This document shows, one piece after another, positions 42,011 through 52,114 of a stretch of 64,000 nucleotides of DNA; the first letter of the stretch is position 1; each line of letters opens with the position of its first letter. The notes beneath the pieces are model-generated. The model was not told where the DNA came from and did no database searches. It saw nothing but the letters and a program-made list of their open reading frames with translations. This DNA is from Streptomyces sp. 2131.1 (GTDB taxonomy: Bacteria > Actinomycetota > Actinomycetes > Streptomycetales > Streptomycetaceae): NCBI RefSeq assembly GCF_900105515.1, contig NZ_FNSY01000001.1, positions 4,390,001 through 4,454,000 of the forward strand. The letters run 5' to 3'. The position numbers and the translations under genes were made by a program.

Positions 42011-43428
42011 CGGCGCCCCTCCTTCCGTATCCGCCTGATGTTGAAGAGCATCACCGGGATCACCAGCAGCAGCAGGAGTACGGCGATGGCGCTGCCGACC
42101 CCGAGATCCGCGTCCGTGCCGAACGAGGACCGGTACAGCTGGAGCGCCAGTACGTTCGCGTCGTCCTGGGACGAGCCCGGCGCGATGATGAACACCAGGT
42201 CGAAGACCTTGAGTACGTTGATCATCAGAGTGACCAGCACCACCGCGAGGACCGGGGCGAGCATCGGCACGGTGATCCGGCGGAACACCTGCCACTCGTT
42301 GGCCCCGTCCACCCGGGCCGCTTCGAGGAGTTCACGCGGCAGACCGGCCAGGCCCGCGGCGATCAGCACCATCGCGAAGCCCGCCCACATCCACACGTAG
42401 CTCCCGATGATGCCGGGCGTCACGAGCGTCGGACCGAGCCAGTCCACACCGTTGTACGGCTCCTTGAAGTTGGACGCCGGCAGGCGCAGTTCGGCGCCGT
42501 CCGCCGACGCGGGCAGCGCGAACGTGCCGTCCGCCGCGGCCTTGGCGGTCGCGACCACCGCGCCGTCCTTGACGGCCTCCACCTTCAGGCCCTTGAGCCC
42601 GAGCTCCTTGGCGTCGATGACATTGGGTTTGCCACCGCCGCCCTTGGTGAAGTCCAGCCACGCGGTGCCGGTGACCGCGCCGTCCCCGCCGGCCGCCGGG
42701 GCCTTCGCAGGTTTCGCGTCGCCCGGCATCTTCGCCGGGAGCACTCCGACCAGGGGGAGCTGGACCGGCTGCCCGGCGTGCACCACGGTCCTGGTCACGA
42801 ACGCCCCGCCGCCGGCCGCCTTCAGCGGGTGCACGGGCAGCGGATGCGCCTTCGGGAAGCCCGAGGACTCGGCGAACGTGTCGTGCACGCCCACCCAGAC
42901 CGCGTTGGCCACCCCGCGCTCCGGCGCCTGGTCGTACACCAGCCGGAAGATGATGCCCGCGGCGAGCATGGAGATCGCCATCGGCATGAAGACGATCAGC
43001 TTGAAGGCCGTGCCCCAGCGGACGCGTTCCGTCAGCACCGCGAAGATCAGCCCGAGCGCGGTGGCGACCGTCGGTGCGAACACCACCCAGATCGCGTTGT
43101 TCTTGACCGCCGTACGGATGGTGTCGTCCGAGAACAGCGTCCTGTAGTTGTCGATGCCGGCGAAGCCCGTGCCCGCCTGGTCGAAGAACGACCGGTAGAC
43201 GGAGTACACGATCGGGTACACCACGAGCGCCCCGAGCAGCACCAGCGCGGGCAGCAGGAAGAGCGCCGCGATGAGCCTGCGGGTGCCGGTGACGCTCCGT
43301 CCCGTGCGGCCGGGTGAGCCGGAAGGGGCGGGCCCACCCTTCCTGGGGGCGGGTACCGAAGTCCCGCCGGACCGTTGCCTGTCGGCGGGGAGCGCCTCGT
43401 CGGCGCCCCCCGCAGCCGCTGTCGTCAT
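42007..43428 (-). CDS. Carbohydrate ABC transporter permease (MalF type) with inserted ectodomain
   Basis: Protein of 473 aa, about 160 longer than usual. Membrane segments lie at about 50-72, 110-132, 140-165, 325-350, 375-400 and 440-462. The EAA loop is LPRELLEAARVDGANEWQVF. The extra length lies outside the membrane between segments 3 and 4 (about 170-320). It contains TAWLDF, a DAKELGLKGLKVEAV and an ADGTFALP segment, which look like an SdrD-B/carboxypeptidase-regulatory-type beta-sandwich. MalF of E. coli also has an outer loop that contacts its binding protein, so a docking role is possible. Confidence 0.9.
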   Translation of the reverse strand: MTTAAAGGADEALPADRQRSGGTSVPAPRKGGPAPSGSPGRTGRSVTGTRRLIAALFLLPALVLLGALVVYPIVYSVYRSFFDQAGTGFAGIDNYRTLFSDDTIRTAVKNNAIWVVFAPTVATALGLIFAVLTERVRWGTAFKLIVFMPMAISMLAAGIIFRLVYDQAPERGVANAVWVGVHDTFAESSGFPKAHPLPVHPLKAAGGGAFVTRTVVHAGQPVQLPLVGVLPAKMPGDAKPAKAPAAGGDGAVTGTAWLDFTKGGGGKPNVIDAKELGLKGLKVEAVKDGAVVATAKAAADGTFALPASADGAELRLPASNFKEPYNGVDWLGPTLVTPGIIGSYVWMWAGFAMVLIAAGLAGLPRELLEAARVDGANEWQVFRRITVPMLAPVLAVVLVTLMINVLKVFDLVFIIAPGSSQDDANVLALQLYRSSFGTDADLGVGSAIAVLLLLLVIPVMLFNIRRIRKEGRR

Positions 43429-43432
43429 GCCG

Positions 43433-44803
43433 TCAGCTCTTGTACGCCTTGGCCGCGTCGGACTCCAGCTTCGCTTGAGTCCCCGCGATGTCCTTCGGGT
43501 TCTTCAGGAAGTCCTGGAGGGTCTTCCACTCGCCCTTGCCGGGCGTCCCGCCGAACGACTGCGGCGCCTGGTCGGACATGTCGAACCGGACGGCGTCACC
43601 GGCAGCGATCAGCGCCTTCGCCATCGTCCGCTGCACGTCGTTGGGGTACGCGGACGGGTCCAGGCTCTTGTTCGGCGAGATGAACCCGCCCTGCTCGGCG
43701 GCGATCTTCGCGGCGTCCGCGGAGGCCAGCCAGGTCAGCAGCGCCTGGGCGCCCTTGCCGTCCTTCAGCGCCACCGCCGCGTCGCCACCGGTCACCACGG
43801 GCGACTCCGCGCCGACCGCGGGGAACGGGAAGACCTTGGCGTCCGTACCGATCTTCGCCTTCGTCTGCGCGATGTTGACGCCGACGAAGTCGCCCTCGTA
43901 GACCATGGCGGCCTTGGGCTGGTCGCCGCCGGTGAAGGTCTGCGTGACCGACGCCGGGAACTCGGTCTGCAGCGCGCCGTCCGCGCCGCCCGCGATCAGG
44001 GACGGCTTGCCGAACAGCTGGGCCAGCGTGGTCAGCGCGTCCTTGACGGACGGGTCCGTCCATTTGATCTTGTGCTGCGCGAGCTGGTCGTACTTCTCCG
44101 GGCCCGCCTGGGAGAGGTAGACGTTCTCGAACCAGTCGGTGAGCGTCCAGCCGTCCGCGCCGCCGACCGAGACCGGCGTGACACCCGAGGCGGACACCGT
44201 CTCCGCGGTCGACAGGAAGTCCGTCCAGGTCTTCGGCTCGCTCGCGCCCGCGTTCTCGAACGCCTTGGTGTTGTACCAGATCAGCGACTTGTTGGCGGCC
44301 TTGTAGTAGACGCCGTACTGGGTGCCGTCCACCGCGCCGAGGCCCTGCCAGACCTTCGCGTAGTTCTTGCTCAGCTGGGCCTTCGCCTCCTCGCCGACCG
44401 GCTTGGCCCACTTCTTCGCCACGGCCTGCTGGATCGCCCCGACCTGCGGGATCATCGCGACGTCCGGCGGCTGCCCGCCCGCGATCTTCGTACCGAGGAA
44501 GTTCACGATCGGGTCCTGCGCCGGGACGAACGTCACCTGGGCGCCGGTCCGCTTCTCGAACTCCTTTAGGACCTTGACGAAGTTGGCCTGTTCGGCACCC
44601 GTCCAGACCGCGGCGACGGAAAGCTTCTCACCGTCCAGTTTCGGTAAGGCGACGCTCGGCGTCGAGCCCTTGCCCGTCGTGGAGCCGCCTTCGTCCGTCT
44701 TCTTGCCTCCGCCGTCACCGTCGTCGCCGCAACCGGTGAGGGCCAGTGCGCCGATGGCGGTGAACACCACGGCCGCCCTGCGAATCCGAAGGGTTGTGCG
44801 CAT
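43433..44803 (-). CDS. Sugar ABC transporter substrate-binding lipoprotein (family 1)
   Basis: Protein of 456 aa. The signal peptide ends in a lipobox LALTGC, with the lipidated cysteine near residue 25, followed by an Asp/Gly/Lys linker. The mature part has the family-1 fold with sequence such as VAAVWTGAEQANFVKVLKEFEKRTG. It captures an oligosaccharide outside the membrane and delivers it to the two permeases downstream (4-bp gap). The ligand cannot be read from sequence. The ATG at 44803 starts MRTTLRIRRAAVVF; a longer frame upstream is not signal-like. No LacI regulator is adjacent. Confidence 0.93.
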   Translation of the reverse strand: MRTTLRIRRAAVVFTAIGALALTGCGDDGDGGGKKTDEGGSTTGKGSTPSVALPKLDGEKLSVAAVWTGAEQANFVKVLKEFEKRTGAQVTFVPAQDPIVNFLGTKIAGGQPPDVAMIPQVGAIQQAVAKKWAKPVGEEAKAQLSKNYAKVWQGLGAVDGTQYGVYYKAANKSLIWYNTKAFENAGASEPKTWTDFLSTAETVSASGVTPVSVGGADGWTLTDWFENVYLSQAGPEKYDQLAQHKIKWTDPSVKDALTTLAQLFGKPSLIAGGADGALQTEFPASVTQTFTGGDQPKAAMVYEGDFVGVNIAQTKAKIGTDAKVFPFPAVGAESPVVTGGDAAVALKDGKGAQALLTWLASADAAKIAAEQGGFISPNKSLDPSAYPNDVQRTMAKALIAAGDAVRFDMSDQAPQSFGGTPGKGEWKTLQDFLKNPKDIAGTQAKLESDAAKAYKS

Positions 44804-45096
44804 CCCTGCCCCGTCTCTCTGTGCGCGTGCGCAGGCCGGCACCGGCCCTGAAAGCCGGTACTCCCGGTCGTGCGGCACGTCGTCGTGTGCGCACAGTCCT
44901 ATGCCCGGCGTCCGGACGCCGCAATACCGCACTCGCCCCCAATTCCTTGATCGTGATGCCCTCGTGACGTCAAGTCAGTGCAGGTATCCGGCCATTGGGG
45001 GACGATCGGGCCGCCCGGCTCCGGTGCCGCTCAGGGGTGACTCCGGGGCCGGTCAGGGGCGGCTCCGGCGTGACTCGGGGTCGGTCGGGGGTCCGG
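44804..45096. promoter_or_regulatory. Upstream region of the sugar ABC operon with repeat motifs
   Basis: About 290 bp. CGGCGTCCGGACGCCG at 44906-44921 is a perfect 16-bp palindrome. TCGTGA occurs twice 11 bp apart (44951-44956, 44962-44967), flanked by CTTGA (44946-44950) and TCAAG (44970-44974) as inverted arms. Either could bind a regulator of the operon. No open frame of note. Confidence 0.4.
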
Positions 45097-48000
45097 TTAC
45101 GTGAATAGGGGTGCGAGGGGTTGTGCGTTGACCGAGCGCGCCGCCCGTTCCAAGGCGCTGGCGAGCAGTGCGAGGTCCGTCGGGCCGTTGCCGAGCTCGC
45201 GGACCGGGCGGCGGGTGGGCGGGTCGCCCATCCGCTCCCACTCCAGCGGGACGACCGTCGGCCGCAGCGTCGCCGTGCGCGGGATGCGGCCCGTCACCCG
45301 GCCCCCCTGGAACGGCGTCACCCGCCCGTCCGGATGCCCCAGCCGCCCCCGGCCCGGCGCCGGTTCGTCCGGCGAGGGCGGGACCGCGGGCGGATCGAGC
45401 ACGATGCGCAGCCGCGCCCCGCGGGCCAGCTCCGTGTCCTCCGTGCGGTCCGGGCGGGCCGAGGTCGCGACCAGGTGCAGGCCCAGCCGGCCTCCCTCCC
45501 GGGCCACCGCCTCCAGCGCCCGCACCACCGAACCGGCGGCGGGCCGGCCCGGGCTCCCGAGCGCCGGGGCCATCAGCGCGTCGAAGTCGTCCACGAGTAC
45601 CACCAGCCGGGGCAGCGGTGAGGGGCCCGGGTCCACGGGGCGGCCCGCGGCCGGGCGCAGCCGGAGGGTGCTGGTGGGCGGCGCCTCCACGTCGCCCCGC
45701 TGCTCGGGGATCGGTGCGGTGGCCCCGGCTTCGTGGCGGCTGTGCCACTCGGCGAAGTCCAGCTCGCCGAGCAGCTCGGCCCGCCGCTTCACCTCGCCGC
45801 CCAGCGCCTGGGCGAACTCCCGCATCCGGACCGGGTCCGAGGCCACCAGGTGCGTGAACGCGTGCGGCAGCTCCGTGCACGGACGCAGGGACTCGCCGCG
45901 CTCGCCGCCCGCCCCGTCGACCAGCACGATGCCCAGCCGGTCCGGCCGGGCGGCGGCCGCCAGCGACGCGGCGACAGCCCGCAGCAGCTCGGTCCGCCCG
46001 CTGCCGCCCGGCCCCTCGATGAGCAGGTGCGGCCCCTCGTCCGCGAGGTCGACGCTCACCGGCCCCCGGGGCCCGGCACCGAGCACGACGACCGGGCGCC
46101 CGGCGTAGACGGCGGGCGGTGAGGCGGTGCGCGTGGCGGTCTGCGTGCCGCCGGCGGCCTCTGTTCCCCGGGCGCCGGGGTACGGGGTGCGGCCGGAGTC
46201 GGCGGTGGTCGCGCGGGGGTACGGGGTGCGCCCCGAGTGGCCCGTCGTGGCATCCGGGTACGCCGTGCGGCCCGAGTCGCCGGTGCCGGGGTAGGCCGTG
46301 CGGCCCGAGTCGTCCGTGTGGGAACGCAGCGTGCGGCCGGAGTCGCCGGAACCGGGGTACGGGGTGCGGCCCGAGCCGCCCTCGGTGGCGCGGGGGTACG
46401 CCGTGCGGCCCGAGCCCGAGGCCGTCGCGCCCGGGTACGGCGTCCGGCCCGAGCCCACCGCGTCCGGCGCCTCGGCCGCCGTTCGCTGTGCGCCCACGCG
46501 CGGGGGCGTCGCGCCCGGCTGGTCGTCCGCCGTCGAGGCCCAGCGGGCCATCAGGGAGGCCGGGGTGGCGCGGGCCAGGCCCAGTTCGTCCAGGAGGCGG
46601 GCGGACGGTGGCAGCGCCACCGGTACCTGGTGGCCCGGCAGCGTGGCCGAGCCCTCCGCCCGCAGGGGGGCCAGCGCCCGGCCGAACCGCTGTGCCCAGT
46701 GCGCCGACACCGCGTCCACCGCGGCCACCGTGCCGTGGCCCGCCGCGCGGCCGCCCGCCGTGCGGAGCACCCGCAGGGCCGTCGCCACGTCGCCGCTCAG
46801 CATCCCCACCGCCCCGCACTCGCGGAAGGCGATCGACGCGTGGCACGCCGCCTCGTACGTCGCGGCGACGGGCGAGGTGGGCGTCGCGGCCGGGGTCTCG
46901 GCCAGGCAGATCAGATGGATGCCCGCCGCCGCGCCGGCTGCGGCCAGCCGTGCCGTGTTCTCGCGGAGCACCGCCGCGCCCGGGTCGCCGTCGAGGATCA
47001 CCACCGTGAACGGACCCTCGTAACGCTTCGCGGCTTCGGCGACCGCCGCCGGGTCCTGGCTCGCCCAGCCGGGGCCGAGCGGGCCGTCGTCCAGCCGGCG
47101 GACCAGCTCGGCCGTCCTGGCGAGGGCCTGGTCACGGTCGTACGCGAGGAGCAGCCGGCAGTCCTGGCCGTGCATCGGCCGCAGATGGGGCAGCCAGCCC
47201 AGCCAGGCCCACTCGCGCCGCCGCTCCTCGAGGGTGCGCGCCCGGTCCGTGCTGATCAGCACGATCTCCAGGTCGGCGGGTGAGTGCAGCGCGGCCAGCT
47301 GCGCCACCGCCGACCGGGCGAGTCCGGACAGCCGCTCGCGGGGTCCGGCGAGCCCCAGCGAACCGGCCTCGCGCAGGCTCACCGTCACCGGCACGGCCGG
47401 CAGCTCGGCCCGTTCGGTCGTGCCCAGCCGGACCACCAGCGCCTCCGGGTGCGCGGGGTCGCGCTCCCACAGCCGGGGGCCCGGGCCGAGCGCGGTCAGC
47501 AGGACGGCCGCCGGATCGGGCCAGGTGCCTTCCGGTGCGGTGGGCAGCGCGGTGAAGGTGGCGGGGGCGGGCGGCTCCGGCTGCGCGGGGGCGCCCGCGG
47601 GCAGGGGCTCGGGCCTGGCGCTCTTGAAGCGGCGGGCCCAGGCCCCTATGCCGCCGCGCCGGGGCGCCTCCTGCTCCGGGAAGCGGCCGGGGTGCCCGGC
47701 GGAGGAGCCGGGCCGGGACGCGACCCCGGGTTTGGCGGCCTCGGGGCGGTCATGGTCGTGGTCGTGCCGGTTGGTCTCGGGAGCGGGGGAGGGGGCGGGG
47801 GCGGCCGCCGCGGCCTGGATCCGCGCCACCCGCAGATGGCCCTCGCCGTCCGGGGCGGTCGCCAGCACCGGCGTACGCGCGCCGGAGGCGAGCCGGAGCG
47901 TCGACTCGCCGAGCCGCAGCAGCGCGCCCGGGGCCAGGCGGACCGGGCGGTCGTGGACCTCGGCCCCGTCCAGCGAGGTGCCGTTGGTGGAGCCCAGGTC

Positions 48001-48465
48001 GGCCACCGCGACGCGGCCGTCGTCGGAGACGGTCACCTCGCAGTGCAGCCGGGAGACGTCGGGGTCGTCGAGCGGGACGTCGGCCTCGGCCGAGCGGCCG
48101 ATCCGGATCGTGCCGCCGTGCAGCAGATGGACACCGCCCGCGTCGGGCCCGGCGACCACCTGGAGGCGGGCGGGCACCGCGTCGTCCACGGTCTCGTCCT
48201 CGCCCGGCACCTGGAGCGAGAGCACCGCGCCGTCCACGAGGGGCGGTTCACCGAGCGCGCAGCGCTGCGCGTCGAGCCGCTCCCGGCCCGCGAAGAGCAC
48301 CACCGCACCGCTGCCGAGGGAGCCGTCGGGACCGGCGACGGCCATCGCCAGGCCGGACGCGACGCCGGCCAGTGCCGTCCCGGCGGGGGCGGTGACGAGC
48401 ACGTCGCAGGCGCGCGCCGGGGTCTGGCCGCTGGGCGGCGCGAGGACGGTCAGCCGGATCTGCAT
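45097..48465 (-). CDS. FHA domain / FtsK-SpoIIIE-like protein with degenerate ATPase sites
   Basis: Protein of 1,122 aa. Order: N-terminal domain (1-95), FHA domain (about 100-195; IRIGRSAEADVPL, SRLHCEVTV, DLGSTNGTSLDG), Pro-rich linker, first FtsK/EccC-like module (about 330-620), eight SGRT-x-YP-type repeats (about 670-763), second FtsK-like module (about 775-1100). The first P-loop position reads GLAGPRERLSGL. The second reads GPGGSGRTELL with Arg in place of the Walker Lys, although VVLVDDFDAL looks like a Walker B. FHA domains bind phosphothreonine, and two Ser/Thr kinases are encoded divergently. It is possibly a phospho-regulated scaffold related to type VII secretion ATPases. Confidence 0.85.
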   Translation of the reverse strand: MQIRLTVLAPPSGQTPARACDVLVTAPAGTALAGVASGLAMAVAGPDGSLGSGAVVLFAGRERLDAQRCALGEPPLVDGAVLSLQVPGEDETVDDAVPARLQVVAGPDAGGVHLLHGGTIRIGRSAEADVPLDDPDVSRLHCEVTVSDDGRVAVADLGSTNGTSLDGAEVHDRPVRLAPGALLRLGESTLRLASGARTPVLATAPDGEGHLRVARIQAAAAAPAPSPAPETNRHDHDHDRPEAAKPGVASRPGSSAGHPGRFPEQEAPRRGGIGAWARRFKSARPEPLPAGAPAQPEPPAPATFTALPTAPEGTWPDPAAVLLTALGPGPRLWERDPAHPEALVVRLGTTERAELPAVPVTVSLREAGSLGLAGPRERLSGLARSAVAQLAALHSPADLEIVLISTDRARTLEERRREWAWLGWLPHLRPMHGQDCRLLLAYDRDQALARTAELVRRLDDGPLGPGWASQDPAAVAEAAKRYEGPFTVVILDGDPGAAVLRENTARLAAAGAAAGIHLICLAETPAATPTSPVAATYEAACHASIAFRECGAVGMLSGDVATALRVLRTAGGRAAGHGTVAAVDAVSAHWAQRFGRALAPLRAEGSATLPGHQVPVALPPSARLLDELGLARATPASLMARWASTADDQPGATPPRVGAQRTAAEAPDAVGSGRTPYPGATASGSGRTAYPRATEGGSGRTPYPGSGDSGRTLRSHTDDSGRTAYPGTGDSGRTAYPDATTGHSGRTPYPRATTADSGRTPYPGARGTEAAGGTQTATRTASPPAVYAGRPVVVLGAGPRGPVSVDLADEGPHLLIEGPGGSGRTELLRAVAASLAAAARPDRLGIVLVDGAGGERGESLRPCTELPHAFTHLVASDPVRMREFAQALGGEVKRRAELLGELDFAEWHSRHEAGATAPIPEQRGDVEAPPTSTLRLRPAAGRPVDPGPSPLPRLVVLVDDFDALMAPALGSPGRPAAGSVVRALEAVAREGGRLGLHLVATSARPDRTEDTELARGARLRIVLDPPAVPPSPDEPAPGRGRLGHPDGRVTPFQGGRVTGRIPRTATLRPTVVPLEWERMGDPPTRRPVRELGNGPTDLALLASALERAARSVNAQPLAPLFT
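46173..46458 (-). repeat. Eight SGRT-x-YP repeats inside the FHA/FtsK-like gene
   Basis: The encoded protein repeats SGRTPYP, SGRTAYP or a variant eight times with spacers of 4-6 residues rich in Gly, Ala, Thr and Asp; one copy reads SGRTLRSH. Each repeat offers Ser, Thr and Tyr, which could be phosphorylation sites. Confidence 0.9.
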
Positions 48466-48955
48466 CGCCGTCAGCGGTCCCTTCTGCGCGCGGTGCCGGC
48501 CGGAGGGACGCCCTGTGATTCCCCCCACCCGGCACGGACGCGTCGTCCGGTACAGGTTCGTCACGCACCGCGGGGCTCCCGACCCCGCAGTCGTGCTCCA
48601 GGCATCCTCGCATCCGCCACCGACAACACGCCCGGGAGTGATCAGTAAGTGATCTTGAAAGGTCGGCTGTGGCCCCAAAAGTGCGGCATGACCGGTTCCC
48701 GGACCCCCGCGGCAACCATCCGCCCGGCGCCGGCGTCTTCCCCGGTGGCCCCTGTGCGCGCGAAACCGCGACCTCCGTGCGAGGAGAACGGAGAGCGCAC
48801 AGCGAGGAGTCAATGCGGTGCAGAGGGTATACATCCGGGGATTGCGGACAAACGGGCAACCTTCCCGACCCGGCCGGCCTCGCCCGTACAGCCTCTAGAG
48901 TGGGCCGGAAACTCCGGGGGTACCCGGGCACCACGACCAGCAGGGAGCGCATGAC
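48466..48955. promoter_or_regulatory. Divergent region between FHA/FtsK-like gene and pkaA
   Basis: About 490 bp without a gene. GTGATC occurs twice 11 bp apart (48638-48643 and 48649-48654), separated by AGTAA, a layout typical for OmpR/PhoB-type regulators. TAGAGT at 48896-48901 is a candidate -10 for pkaA, about 55 nt before its start. GGGTAT near 48828 resembles a sigma-B-type -10 without its -35. Confidence 0.4.
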
Positions 48956-50599
<1,644 letters not shown>

Positions 50600-50614
50600 C
50601 CGAGGCGTCCGCCA

Positions 50615-50641
50615 CGGCCGGCCGGGACCACCGGCCGGCCG
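50615..50641 (+). terminator. Terminator after pkaA
   Basis: CGGCCGGCCGG (50615-50625) and CCGGCCGGCCG (50631-50641) form a perfect 11-bp stem with a GACCA loop, 16 bp after the pkaA stop. It implies that pkaB has its own promoter. Confidence 0.8.
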
Positions 50642-50706
50642 GACAACTCTGTAGCTATATCGACTTCCGCGGACCAATTCCGAGGCATTTCGCCCACAGA
50701 AGCGAA

Positions 50707-50720
50707 GGTTGGCGCCAACC
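50707..50720. promoter_or_regulatory. Perfect palindrome upstream of pkaB (possible operator)
   Basis: GGTTGGCGCCAACC is a perfect 14-bp palindrome about 84 bp before the pkaB start. It is unlike the flanking hairpin terminators in length and AT content and lies where a regulator could act. Confidence 0.45.
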
Positions 50721-50803
50721 GCGGCACGCGGGCCCCCGATCGCCGCGTAACTTTGTCGACCGGGGGGTTGTTGGGTCCATCGCCAGCCGCTGAGGGAGCA
50801 GTC

Positions 50804-52045
50804 TTGGCACGGAAAATCGGCAGCCGGTACACCGCCCACCAGATACTGGGGCGCGGCAGCGCCGGCACGGTGTGGCTCGGGGACGGCCCCGAGGGCCCCG
50901 TGGCCATCAAGCTGCTCCGCGAGGACCTGGCGTCCGACCAGGAGCTCGTCGGCCGGTTCGTCCAGGAGCGCACCGCGCTGCTCGGGCTCGACCACCCGCA
51001 CGTCGTCGCCGTCCGCGACCTCGTGGTGGACGGCAACGACCTCGCCCTCGTCATGGACCTGGTCCGGGGCACCGACCTGCGCACCCGGCTCGACCGCGAA
51101 CGCCGGCTGGCCCCCGAGGCCGCCGTCGCCGTCGTCGCGGACGTCGCCGACGGGCTCGCCGCCGCGCACGCCGCCGGGATCGTCCACCGCGACGTCAAGC
51201 CCGAGAACATCCTGCTCGACATGGAGGGGCCGCTCGGTCCCGGCAACGCCCACCCCGCGCTGCTCACCGACTTCGGCGTCGCCAAGCTCATCGACACCCC
51301 GCGCCGGACCCGCACCACCAAGATCATCGGTACGCCGGACTACCTGGCCCCCGAGATCGTCGAGGGCCTGCCGCCCCGCGCCGCCGTCGACATCTACGCC
51401 CTGGCCACGGTCCTCTACGAGCTCCTCGCGGGCTTCACGCCCTTCGGCGGCGGGCACCCCGGCGCCGTCCTGCGCCGCCACGTCACCGAGACCGTGGTCC
51501 CGCTCCCCGGCATCCCCGACGAGCTGTGGCAGCTGCTCGTCCAGTGCCTGGCCAAGGCCCCCGCCTCCCGGCTGCGCGCCTCCGAGCTGGCCGCCCGGCT
51601 GCGCGAGCAGCTGCCGCACCTGGCCGGCATCCCGCCCCTGGACGTGGACGAGCCGGACGAGGAGCCGGAGGCCCCGCAGGGCTACGACGAGCAGCAGTAC
51701 ACCCCGGCCGGCGACGAGCCCCGCAGGCGCGGCGCGGTCCCCCTGGTGCCCGGCTCGTCCCCGGACTCCAACCGCGACACCCACACGAGCATGCGCGTCC
51801 CGGCCCCCGACGAGCTGTCCGGCGGCCCCCGAGGCACCGCCCGGGCCCCGCGCGCACCCGGCAAGCCCCGCCCCGGCTCGGCCCGCAACAAGTCGGCGGC
51901 CGTCCGCAAGCGCCGGCTGACGCTGGGCGCCGCGGCCCTGGTGCTGGTCGCCGGCATCGGCGTGGGCGGCTGGTTCGCGTTCGGCGGCGACGACGGTGAC
52001 CCCGGCCCCCAGGACACGCAGAACTCCGCCCCGGCACAGCCCTAG
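50804..52045 (+). CDS. pkaB: Ser/Thr protein kinase PkaB
   Basis: Protein of 413 aa, close to the ~417 aa I recall for S. coelicolor PkaB. The kinase domain (about 8-265) has LGRGSAGTVW, catalytic Lys36 (VAIKLL), IVHRDVKPENIL, DFGVAKL and GTPDYLAPE. A Pro/Arg-rich juxtamembrane region leads to one membrane segment (about 370-390) and a short acidic outside tail; no sensor domain. I chose the TTG at 50804 because GAGGGAG lies six bases upstream and MARKIGSRY starts the kinase; an earlier ATG-like frame is not needed. The hairpin before it suggests separate transcription from pkaA. Confidence 0.94.
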   Translation: MARKIGSRYTAHQILGRGSAGTVWLGDGPEGPVAIKLLREDLASDQELVGRFVQERTALLGLDHPHVVAVRDLVVDGNDLALVMDLVRGTDLRTRLDRERRLAPEAAVAVVADVADGLAAAHAAGIVHRDVKPENILLDMEGPLGPGNAHPALLTDFGVAKLIDTPRRTRTTKIIGTPDYLAPEIVEGLPPRAAVDIYALATVLYELLAGFTPFGGGHPGAVLRRHVTETVVPLPGIPDELWQLLVQCLAKAPASRLRASELAARLREQLPHLAGIPPLDVDEPDEEPEAPQGYDEQQYTPAGDEPRRRGAVPLVPGSSPDSNRDTHTSMRVPAPDELSGGPRGTARAPRAPGKPRPGSARNKSAAVRKRRLTLGAAALVLVAGIGVGGWFAFGGDDGDPGPQDTQNSAPAQP

Positions 52046-52102
52046 GACTTGTCCGGCGGGAGGCGATCCGGCGGCCCGAGGAACGTACGGGCCGACAGCC
52101 GT

Positions 52103-52108
52103 TACGCT
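52103..52108 (+). promoter_or_regulatory. Candidate -10 element for leaderless prfB
   Basis: TACGCT is followed by 6 nt (GGACCC) and the GTG start of prfB. The gene has no Shine-Dalgarno, so a leaderless transcript is likely. The -35 is not obvious. Confidence 0.4.
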
Positions 52109-52114
52109 GGACCC

